From assembly GCA_947500035.1 (NCBI GenBank), contig CANMQP010000011.1:274584-338583 (forward strand): a stretch of 64,000 nt of DNA, given 5' to 3'. This DNA comes from an uncultured Kiloniellaceae bacterium (GTDB lineage: Bacteria; Pseudomonadota; Alphaproteobacteria; Kiloniellales; Kiloniellaceae). Position numbers and translations under genes: made by a program. Under the pieces are notes generated by a model. It was given only the letters and a program-made list of their open reading frames with translations, searched no databases and was not told where the DNA came from. Positions 38,329 through 45,648 of this stretch are shown in pieces (position 1 is the stretch's first letter; each line of letters opens with the position of its first letter).

Positions 38329-39195
38329 TTAGGCAGCTGCCTTGCGGCGGCGTGCGATACCGAGGCCGAGCAGGCCGAGACCCAGAAGGGCCAGAGTGCC
38401 GGGCTCAGGAACCGGACGGGCTGAGATCTGGAATGCGGTCTGCAGCACGTTGGTCTGGTTTTCTGCGGTGATGAACCCGATACAGCCGGCAGCTTCGCCG
38501 GCAGCGGCACAGGCTTCGTCGGACAGCACGCCGAGGCCATCAACCAGCAGTTCAACCGTGTAGAGGAAACCGTCTCGAACAAAGTCAAAGTCCAGGACGC
38601 CCGGATTCTGAAGCACGAAGATGTCAGCGCAAGGCGGTGCGCCGGTGCCCGGTGTGCACTGTCCGCCCCCAATGCCGGCATTATCGGTCTCGTTAAACTC
38701 GATATCAAAGCCGATAGGAACCGGGCCGAAATCCGAGCCCGGCGGCGTGATCGGGGTCAGCGTCAACGTCGTTGCGATCGTTGCGGAGTCCAGCGTCAGA
38801 CTCTGTCCGGTGATGACGTTGTTTGCATGTGTTACGGCAGCGCCAAGCACCGGACCTGCATTAGTGAAGAGGTTTGGCGGATTATTGACGGTCGGAGTCA
38901 CCGAGAGGCTGCTGGGATCACCGCCGTTCGAGCCAAGACCCCAGGAAATCGTCGTCGGGAGACCGCTGATAATGCCTGCGGTCGGGCTGTTGTTAGGATC
39001 CGATCCGACGACACCGTTATTGGTGGTGTCGTTCGGGGGTGCGTTCTGATCGCCTGCCGCCGGGCTAAAAGCCGAGAAACCGGCCTGTACTTCATAGCCC
39101 CATTCCGTGATAAGAGCGGCAGAGGCCTGTGATGCCCCGGCCATGAGCGTCAGCGCAACTGCGGTGCCGCCCAGAATTTTACTAAACTTTGACAT
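38329..39195 (-). CDS. THxN-family PEP-CTERM protein 3
   Basis: A 288-residue third paralog: signal peptide 'MSKFSKILGGTAVALTLMAG', THxN segment 'VTHANNVITGQS', Cys pairs 'QCTPGTGAPPC' and 'ACAAAGEAAGC', canonical 'PEPGTLALLGLGLLGLG' + 'ARRRKAAA' sorting signal. A short insertion near residue 65 ('NNSPTAGIISG') distinguishes it. Start 39195 is set by alignment with the paralogs and GAGGG upstream; the frame runs open to 39237. It has its own sigma-54 promoter, box and terminator, so each of the three genes is a separate transcription unit. Confidence 0.94.
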   Translation of the reverse strand: MSKFSKILGGTAVALTLMAGASQASAALITEWGYEVQAGFSAFSPAAGDQNAPPNDTTNNGVVGSDPNNSPTAGIISGLPTTISWGLGSNGGDPSSLSVTPTVNNPPNLFTNAGPVLGAAVTHANNVITGQSLTLDSATIATTLTLTPITPPGSDFGPVPIGFDIEFNETDNAGIGGGQCTPGTGAPPCADIFVLQNPGVLDFDFVRDGFLYTVELLVDGLGVLSDEACAAAGEAAGCIGFITAENQTNVLQTAFQISARPVPEPGTLALLGLGLLGLGIARRRKAAA

Positions 39196-39264
39196 TGGTC
39201 TAATTACCCTCGCTGATAATCTTAATACGACATACAAGCGTTAATAGGTTGTCGTCAATTTTCA

Positions 39265-39280
39265 AGCAATTCGCGTGCCA
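39265..39280 (-). promoter_or_regulatory. Sigma-54 promoter of PEP-CTERM gene 3
   Basis: Minus-strand TGGCACGCGAATTGCT is a full consensus -24/-12 element. The predicted start near 39254 gives a 5' leader of about 59 nt. Confidence 0.88.
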
Positions 39281-39340
39281 ACTCTAATTTGTCAATTGAA
39301 TCAGTGTATTAATTTGTTAATTCATACAAGCGTATGGTGT

Positions 39341-39358
39341 TTGTAAGGAATTTCGACA
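39341..39358 (-). promoter_or_regulatory. Putative PrsR box (PEP-CTERM box) of gene 3
   Basis: Plus-strand TTGTAA-GGAATTT-CGACA, 60 bp upstream of the sigma-54 promoter of gene 3. Confidence 0.75.
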
Positions 39359-40020
39359 TAAATTAGATGTCTTAAATCGGCTCGGCCTTTAGAAATTCAG
39401 ATCCATCTCAGCAGAGTTTGAAATAAGGTTAATATTAACAGCGTGTTAAGATCGGCTGTCGAGGTGTAAAAATTCTCAACACCTGTAGCTTCTATACACT
39501 GCCCGGCCCGCGAGCCAGGCCTCAACCCCTCGCTCCGCCTCATCTGAAAAATTAACGTAGACATATGATTTTGATACAAGAATCGCACTGATGGAAAGCG
39601 TAGCGAAGCCTGTAAATTCTGCCGACTCGTGACGTTTTTCCGGCTGCACTTCTGTCTTGTCGGTCCCTCCAGCCACGAGGGCTGAAATAGTGCAGTGCTA
39701 TCCTGCGATCGCTTTGCCAGGGCGTAACGCTGTGTGGTGGGAATGTGGAACCCGAAAGCGTCACTCGACGCAAAGCGATAAGTCGGTAATGATTTAACAG
39801 CTTCATCCGGTTAGTGTTAGGCGGTTAATTCTGGTTTCTTCGTCTCGTCCGGCGTTTTTTGCGGCTGGTAAGACCCCTACGAAGCTTAGGTCATGGAAGC
39901 TGCTGCCTTAGGCCTGCGCGGCGGCGATTTTTGTGCAGGGCGGTCCATGCGGCGGAAAGGCCCGTTTGTTGAGAGAGAGCCTTTTGTTGTGAGGCAAGGT
40001 AATTGAGGAAGATGCGCTGA
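39359..40020. other. Intergenic region upstream of manC
   Basis: About 660 nt between the divergent PEP-CTERM gene 3 control region and manC. Short frames here show no ribosome site or family resemblance. The manC promoter should lie here; I could not place it. No sigma-54 element was found. Confidence 0.5.
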
Positions 40021-41454
40021 ATGCCAAACGATTCGAAACTCTATCCGGTTATTCTATCCGGCGGATCCGGTTCCAGGCTTTGGCCTCTATCCCGGGCGCA
40101 CTATCCGAAACAGCTCCTGCCGCTTTCTGGCGAGAATACGATGTTGCAGGATACGGCCCTGCGAGTATCGGATCCCGCCCGCTATCACGCCCCCTTGATC
40201 ATTGCCAACAATGAGCATCGCTTTATCGTTGCCGAGCAGCTGCAGCAGGCTGATGTCTCGCCAAGGGCCATTGTTCTTGAGCCTTTGGGCCGCAATACAG
40301 CGCCTGCCGTAACGGTTGCCGCTCTGATGCTTCAGCGCGAGGATCCGGATGCCATCATGGTCCTGCTGCCATCCGATCATGTTGTTGGTGACCTGATGGC
40401 TTTCTCGTCGGCCGTGGATAGCGCCGCGGCGGCGGCGCGCGCGGGAAAACTGGTCACCTTTGGGATCACGCCACGCCATCCCGAGATCGGCTATGGTTAC
40501 ATAAAACAGGGAGAGGGTCTCGAGACCTTGAATGGGGCCTTCTCCGTTGCCGGTTTCGTCGAAAAGCCAGACCTTCCGACGGCTCAGAGTTACCTCTCTG
40601 CCGGCAATTACCTATGGAACAGCGGCATGTTTGTTCTGCCGGCTCAGGTCTTTCTTGATGAAATCGGTCGTTTGGCGCCGGAAATTCTGAAGCAGTCGAA
40701 TTTGGCGCTGGAGAAGAGTTTTCGGGACCTGGATTTCGTTCGCCTCGACGAACCGGCGTTCGCAGCCTGTCCCAGCGATTCGATTGACTATGCCGTCATG
40801 GAACATACCGGCAATGCTGCGGTGGTGCCCGCGGACATAGGCTGGAATGATGTCGGCGCCTGGCCGGCTCTCTGGGATATTGCCGAGAAAGATGACCACG
40901 GAAATGTGTCGGCGGGTGATAACCTGCTGCGTGACGTTGCCAATTCCTACATCCGCGGCGAGGATGACCGCCTAATTGCCGCGGTCGGCCTCCGGGACAT
41001 GATCGTTGTCTCGACCGATGATGCTTTGATGATCGCGCCGAAGGATCGGGCGGCCGAGGTCAAGGATTTGGTGGAAAGTCTGAAGTCCTCGGATCGAAGC
41101 GAAGCGGTTCACCACAGGCGGGTTTACCGCCCCTGGGGTAACTACAAGGATATCGACGAGGAAGAACGTTTTCGCGTCAAGCGAATCATCGTGAAGCCGG
41201 GCGGTATCCTCTCCCTCCAAAAGCACAAGCATCGCTCTGAGCACTGGGTGGTCGTCAAGGGAACCGCGACGGTCACCTGCGGCGAGGAGGAGACCAGCCT
41301 TCGGGAGAACCAGTCGGTCTATATCCCTAAAGGTGTCGTGCACCGGCTTGCCAATAAAGAGGCGGAGCCCCTGCATCTGATTGAGGTGCAGGTCGGCGAT
41401 TATGTCGGCGAGGACGATATCATCCGAATCGAAGACACCTACGGCCGGGAATAG
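40021..41454 (+). CDS. manC: Mannose-1-phosphate guanylyltransferase / mannose-6-phosphate isomerase
   Basis: A 477-residue bifunctional cytoplasmic enzyme making GDP-mannose from mannose-1-phosphate, with a C-terminal cupin domain for phosphomannose isomerisation. The pyrophosphorylase signature is 'VILSGGSGSRLWPLSRAHYPKQ' (split at residues 10-31). 'PSDHVV' and 'FVEKPD' follow, and the cupin shows 'RVKRIIVKPGGILSLQKHKHRSEHW' and 'IPKGVVHRLAN'. It presumably supplies mannose-derived residues to the exopolysaccharide encoded at the left of the window. Confidence 0.95.
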   Translation: MPNDSKLYPVILSGGSGSRLWPLSRAHYPKQLLPLSGENTMLQDTALRVSDPARYHAPLIIANNEHRFIVAEQLQQADVSPRAIVLEPLGRNTAPAVTVAALMLQREDPDAIMVLLPSDHVVGDLMAFSSAVDSAAAAARAGKLVTFGITPRHPEIGYGYIKQGEGLETLNGAFSVAGFVEKPDLPTAQSYLSAGNYLWNSGMFVLPAQVFLDEIGRLAPEILKQSNLALEKSFRDLDFVRLDEPAFAACPSDSIDYAVMEHTGNAAVVPADIGWNDVGAWPALWDIAEKDDHGNVSAGDNLLRDVANSYIRGEDDRLIAAVGLRDMIVVSTDDALMIAPKDRAAEVKDLVESLKSSDRSEAVHHRRVYRPWGNYKDIDEEERFRVKRIIVKPGGILSLQKHKHRSEHWVVVKGTATVTCGEEETSLRENQSVYIPKGVVHRLANKEAEPLHLIEVQVGDYVGEDDIIRIEDTYGRE

Positions 41455-41930
41455 GAGCCCTCAACCTACGTTAAGAACTCATTTTACTCGTCCTGGCGCC
41501 TGGTACGTCGAACACACCTAAGAGCTGTTGAGCGGTGCTATGCTATTGACACTTCGAAGTTTGTTTGGTTAACAAGGCGCCTTCACCACCATGGGAACGA
41601 TGAGATGGGGCACGCAGAGAGGCTTTCTTTGCCGCTGGACATGTCCGGCGAAGAGAGTGTTGTACGGGGGGAACAGGTGTCAGAAGTAAATCGTCAGCCG
41701 ACAAGTTTTCGGGGCCGCTGCGCACTTTTGCTTTTGGTTGCTATGTCGGTTTCGGGCTACGGGGTTTTGTTCTATTTCGGGCAGGTTTTCCTGGTCAGGT
41801 AAGGCAATGGGATCCGGACATGAGGCGGGTGCGATCTGTGCCGTAGGTTTTTTCTTGCCGTTTAAGACTAGATTCGTTTTTTTATCCTAACATTTGGATT
41901 TCCCGGTTGAGCGCGGTCTCACCCGGCGAT
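41455..41930. other. Intergenic region between manC and the tRNA-like gene
   Basis: About 475 nt. The only candidate is a short frame (see 41605-41802). A poly-T-rich patch at 41870-41884 precedes the tRNA-like sequence. Confidence 0.5.
41605..41802 (+). CDS. Possible small membrane protein
   Basis: A 65-codon frame whose last ~27 residues form one membrane segment ('CALLLLVAMSVSGYGVLFYFG'). An internal GTG at 41677 is preceded by GGGGGAAC and would give a 41-residue protein with only the membrane helix and a short polar head. I do not recognise a family. It could be a chance frame; the hydrophobic tail and ribosome site are the only support. Confidence 0.3.
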   Translation: MGHAERLSLPLDMSGEESVVRGEQVSEVNRQPTSFRGRCALLLLVAMSVSGYGVLFYFGQVFLVR

Positions 41931-42006
41931 AGGCGGGTAGCTCAGTGGCAGAGCGCTCTTGCAACACGAGAGAAGTCGAAGGTTCGATTCCTATCCCCGC
42001 CTACCA
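41931..42006 (+). tRNA. tRNA-like gene, isotype uncertain (atypical anticodon arm)
   Basis: A 76-nt tRNA-shaped sequence. The acceptor AGGCGGG pairs fully with CCCGCCT and is followed by A and CCA. Then come TA, a perfect D stem GCTC/GAGC and the T-loop GGTTCGATTCC. The anticodon stem CTCTT/GAGAG leaves the loop GCAACAC, which has C instead of the near-universal T at position 33 and would read AAC. A one-base shift would give GCA (Cys) but breaks the stem. The T stem has a mismatch and one extra C before the acceptor. It may be a degenerate or unusual tRNA. Confidence 0.55.
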
Positions 42007-42207
42007 ATCCTCGTCCTTATGCTTTTCGGCACATTCTTTAGACTCTCCATCTCTGAGGCTGGGATGATGGTTTCAGGCTCTCGGACAGCTGCGCTTAAGT
42101 CGGGCGCATGCATGTTTTTGTTACAAAGGGTCCTGCTCTAATGTGCGATCATGGATCTATCGGCAGAATACGAATCGAAAGTTTCAAACGAGAGGAAGAT
42201 CATAAAG

Positions 42208-43212
42208 ATGCGTGTTTTGGTGACAGGGGGCGCGGGCTACATCGGTAGCCACGTCGTTTTACAGCTCGATCAGGCCGGACATGAAGTGGTCGTCTATGAC
42301 AACCTCTCGACCGGGAACCCCGACGCCGTGCTTGCCGGCACATTGGTTGAGGGCGAGCTTTCCGACCTTGGCGCACTGAACGCTCTTTTTGAGGCCGAGA
42401 ATTTCGACGCGGTCATGCACTTTGCGGCAAACATTGTCGTGCCCGAGTCAGTGGCTGATCCTCTCAAATACTATGGCAACAACACCCGCAATACCCTAGG
42501 GCTTCTGGAGACCTGCGACGCGCATGCCGTGGATAAGATCGTTTTTTCCTCGACGGCCGCGGTCTATGGGATTCCCGACCAGAGCATGGTCGGCGAAACA
42601 GATCCGCTCCTGCCGATCAACCCCTACGGCGCTTCAAAACTGATGAGCGAGCGCATGATCCGTGACCTCGCCGCCGCCTCGGCGCTGCGCTACGTGATTC
42701 TGCGCTACTTTAACGTGGCAGGTGCTGATCCGGACGGCCGGATCGGGCAGTCCACACCCGATGCGACCCACTTGATCAAGGTCGCGTCGGAGGCGGCGGT
42801 TGGCGTGCGGCCCGGACTGACGGTATTCGGCACGGACTATCCGACGGACGACGGAACCTGCGTGCGCGACTACATTCATGTGGAGGATCTTGCGCGTGCA
42901 CATGTCGATGCTCTGGCCTACCTGGATGCTGGTGGCGAGTCGCGCATCATGAACTGCGGTTACGGGCACGGTAGCAGCGTGCTTGAAGTCATCGATGCTG
43001 TGAAGCGTGTTTCAGGAGTTGATTTCCCTGTGAAGCTTGACGGGCGCCGGGCTGGCGACCCGCCCGCCCTTACGGCGGAGAGTGGCTTGATCCGGAAGGT
43101 GCTCGGCTGGACGCCGCGCCATGACGACCTGGATTTCATCGTCCGTACGGCGCTGGAATGGGAGCGGAAGCGTCAACTCGTAAAACACAACTCCTCCAAA
43201 TTCAGTTCGTAG
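42208..43212 (+). CDS. galE: UDP-glucose 4-epimerase
   Basis: A 334-residue cytoplasmic short-chain dehydrogenase-type epimerase interconverting UDP-glucose and UDP-galactose. N-terminal NAD site 'VLVTGGAGYIGSHVV', 'YDNLSTG', catalytic 'SSTAAVYG' and 'NPYGASKLMSE' (Y-x3-K), then 'RYFNVAGADPDGRIGQ' and 'DYIHVEDLARAH'. ATG 42208 has AGAGGAAG upstream and matches the family start; an in-frame ATG at 42151 would add 19 unconserved residues. It is about 200 nt after the tRNA-like gene and probably serves exopolysaccharide precursor supply. Confidence 0.94.
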   Translation: MRVLVTGGAGYIGSHVVLQLDQAGHEVVVYDNLSTGNPDAVLAGTLVEGELSDLGALNALFEAENFDAVMHFAANIVVPESVADPLKYYGNNTRNTLGLLETCDAHAVDKIVFSSTAAVYGIPDQSMVGETDPLLPINPYGASKLMSERMIRDLAAASALRYVILRYFNVAGADPDGRIGQSTPDATHLIKVASEAAVGVRPGLTVFGTDYPTDDGTCVRDYIHVEDLARAHVDALAYLDAGGESRIMNCGYGHGSSVLEVIDAVKRVSGVDFPVKLDGRRAGDPPALTAESGLIRKVLGWTPRHDDLDFIVRTALEWERKRQLVKHNSSKFSS

Positions 43213-44092
43213 CAATTACATAGATCCTGACCAGAGCCATAGCCTGACCGCTCAACGTCGTCCGGAGCGGCTCCATCGGCCGCCTTAGTCCTAGGACGGA
43301 TGGCAGGAACTCGAACCCCACTTTTTTTGAACCCCCAGTTACTCCGGCCCGACTGATCCTTGTGTAGATCAGTTCGCGTCGGGCTTTGGCCTGGTGTGTC
43401 CGATGCCGGGTGCTGGTGGTCATAAGGATCCGCCACAGCGGAAAATGGCTGTTAACACTTCTTTGCGTTAACCACCGAAGCAAACCTATTAACAAGTATA
43501 TTGGGTTCGGGAATTAAGTCTTAAGGAGATTTGGCAGCCATGTTCCCTTGCGTGTAGCGCAAACGGATATATCTTCGCTTAGAACTCAGGGTTGTTAACC
43601 ATAATAATTGCATTGTTTTTGTGCAATAATCTGGGCTGACGCGATGTAAATTGAGGGTTATAAGAGTGTGCGTGTAAGCGTTCAATAATTCAAATTACTA
43701 TCGGTGTTCTGCCTTTGAGTGAGAAAAAACAAAATCAATTCGAAGTAAAAAACTCTTCACAATTGTAAAGTAAGCTCCGTACCACAAAAATAACACATCG
43801 TGCTATTTCATTCGTCTGTTAGTTTCATGGGGAAGAAAAGAATAATAAAGTATTAACTACCATGAAGTGCAAAGGCCTCGGTCGGGAATGGTTTCCTGAT
43901 TCTGGGGTGGGGTTTGATGCGTTCCTCTCGTACCAAGGTTTGAGTTGATTGGTAATTGCAGATCACGCGTTCCCTGGCGCTTCCATCTTCTAAATCCGGC
44001 CTTTCCCGCAGAATGGGAAGGGACATCCGGAAGAGCGGTACAAGCCAGGCCGGAATCGAAGTTTCGGTCGTCTGAGGGGGTTTTCGTTTTTT
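43213..44092. other. Long AT-rich intergenic region upstream of acyltransferase 2
   Basis: 880 nt with no convincing gene. Positions 43347-43384 form a nested inverted repeat (GCCCGA / TCGGGC outside, CTGATC / GATCAG inside) followed by TTT, possibly the galE terminator. From 43430 to 43900 the sequence is unusually AT-rich for this genome, as is the leader of acyltransferase 1. The half-site TTGTAA near 43770 lacks the CGACA partner. No sigma-54 element found. Confidence 0.55.
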
Positions 44093-44812
44093 ATGTCGGA
44101 ACTACGACTTGTCGATCTGTTTCACCATCATTTCGAGGTTGCCGAAGCAACAACCGACGAATTGAAGCTGAAAGCGTTCCGGTTGCGCTATCAAGTGTAT
44201 TGTGTCGAGAACTCCTTTGAACCCAAGAACCTCGAGGGTTTAGAGCGCGATGTCTACGACGGGCATTCGCTGCATGGTCTGCTGATTCACCGCGCAAGCG
44301 GAAATGTGGCCGGCGGCGTGCGGCTGGTTCGGAGCCGTCCGAATGACCCCCTGCGAAGTTTCCCGCTGCAGGAATTCAGTGACGATCCGGCCTTTTGCGA
44401 CCGGCGGCGCTTTCCCCTCGCACACACAGCGGAGGTTTCGCGCTTTGCCATTTCGCGGGACTTCAGGCGCCGCTTTTCTGATACGGCCTACGGCGACAAC
44501 AGCCCAGGCCGCCCGCTTGTCATGCAGCACATCACCCTTGGGCTGATGCGCGCGATCATGGAGATCAGCCGTGCTCATGACATCACCGACTGGCTCGCGG
44601 TCATGGAGCCCGCTCTTCTCCGCTTGTTGCAGCGCGTCGGCATTTTCTACGCGCCGATCGGCGGATTGATCGAGCATCATGGTCTGCGCCAGCCTTGCGC
44701 GGCGAACATCGAGGAAATGGTTGCGACCTCGCGGCAGCATAACTTCGATTGCTATGAAGTTATGACCGATAGCGGGCGTCTCGCCGAACGCCGGACACTG
44801 GTCGCGGCTTAA
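44093..44812 (+). CDS. PEP-CTERM/exosortase-associated acyltransferase (LuxI-like), copy 2
   Basis: A 239-residue paralog of the gene at 18501. Shared blocks are 'FRLRYQVYCVENSFE', 'YDGHSLHGLLIHR', 'GGVRLVRSRP', 'AEVSRFAISRDFRRR' and 'HITLGLMRAIMEISRAHDITDWLAVMEPALLRLLQR'. It lacks the longer N- and C-terminal tails of copy 1. A GNAT-fold acyl transferase is predicted; the product is unknown. GAGGGGG lies upstream of ATG 44093. It is preceded by an 800-nt AT-rich region, which suggests independent control. Confidence 0.88.
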   Translation: MSELRLVDLFHHHFEVAEATTDELKLKAFRLRYQVYCVENSFEPKNLEGLERDVYDGHSLHGLLIHRASGNVAGGVRLVRSRPNDPLRSFPLQEFSDDPAFCDRRRFPLAHTAEVSRFAISRDFRRRFSDTAYGDNSPGRPLVMQHITLGLMRAIMEISRAHDITDWLAVMEPALLRLLQRVGIFYAPIGGLIEHHGLRQPCAANIEEMVATSRQHNFDCYEVMTDSGRLAERRTLVAA

Positions 44813-44951
44813 GGGCTGGCCATTTTTCAATCGAAGACCAAAAGCTGTGGAATCATCTGAATCTCATTCCCTCGACGCGGTGGTCCTTGAATTGTCATCA
44901 AAAACTGTATGATGTTTGCTTGGAATCCAATCATTCCGAGCGAGTGTTGTC

Positions 44952-45629
44952 ATGGCTGTAGCGTCCACAAAACCTAATATCAACGCGCCAGAATACATCT
45001 TCGAGGCCCACGAGAAGCCGTCGCTGCCGACGCTATCGGTGCCCCTGATCGAAGCCGGCAATAAAACGCTCGAGGGTTACGGCTATCTCGTCGACAAGCC
45101 CGAGGACTGTCGGATCGAAATTACGCGCTGGCCGGCCCAAGGCTGGCGCCCGGTTGATGAAGGAACCGGCGACGAGGGCGGTACGACCGAGGGTATTTTC
45201 GAAGGCCAATGGAAAGGTGATGTCCTGACCGGCCGCAACGCGGCGGTTGGCGGCGATTACATTCTTGGTTGGAGCTGTGATCCGCAGCAGGCCTCAATTG
45301 ACGAGGCGACGGTGGAGCGGCGGCAGGTCCTGCTATGGCATCTCAACTATCATCCCGACGGCGGACAGCTCTTCTTTCCGCTTGAGCCGAAGCCCTTCGT
45401 CGTCCCCCTCGCCCTGCCCGGCGACGACCTCAGGCTCGAGGATGTGGTTGCCTTCTGGTGCGACGGCAGCAAGGGCCTCTATATCCACCCGGGCATCTGG
45501 CATGAGGGTATTTTCCCGGTCCAGGATCGCCAGCGCTTCTTTGACAAGCAGGGCAAGGTCCACGCCCGTGTGAGCGCGGACCTTGGTGTCGAGTTCGGCT
45601 GTTACCTTGCGGTTCCGCTCACACGATAA
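44952..45629 (+). CDS. Ureidoglycolate lyase-like (AllA superfamily) protein
   Basis: A 225-residue cupin-fold protein resembling ureidoglycolate hydrolase/lyase family members: 'LIEAGNKTLEGYGYLVDKPEDCRIEITRWPAQGWRPVD', 'FFPLEPKPFVVPLALPGDD', 'GLYIHPGIWHEGIFPV' and 'FGCYLAVPLTR'. The 'H-P-G-x-W-H' pattern is typical of the superfamily. ATG 44952 is preferred to an upstream ATG at 44916 because the family match begins there. True AllA is encoded at 49385, so this longer relative may act on another ureido or keto acid. It ends 19 nt before the convergent DUF2339 gene. Confidence 0.65.
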   Translation: MAVASTKPNINAPEYIFEAHEKPSLPTLSVPLIEAGNKTLEGYGYLVDKPEDCRIEITRWPAQGWRPVDEGTGDEGGTTEGIFEGQWKGDVLTGRNAAVGGDYILGWSCDPQQASIDEATVERRQVLLWHLNYHPDGGQLFFPLEPKPFVVPLALPGDDLRLEDVVAFWCDGSKGLYIHPGIWHEGIFPVQDRQRFFDKQGKVHARVSADLGVEFGCYLAVPLTR

Positions 45630-45648
45630 GCGGCTTCACGAAGGGCAC

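Noticed and set aside
43290..43345. GGGGTTCGAGTTCC on the minus strand as a tRNA T arm
   Set aside because: No matching acceptor, D arm or anticodon arm at the right distance.
43173..43495. Short minus-strand frames after galE as genes
   Set aside because: No ribosome site, no domain, and they run over an inverted repeat that looks like a terminator.
43764..43785. TTGTAA near 43770 as a PrsR box for acyltransferase 2
   Set aside because: No CGACA at the required spacing and no sigma-54 promoter between it and the gene.
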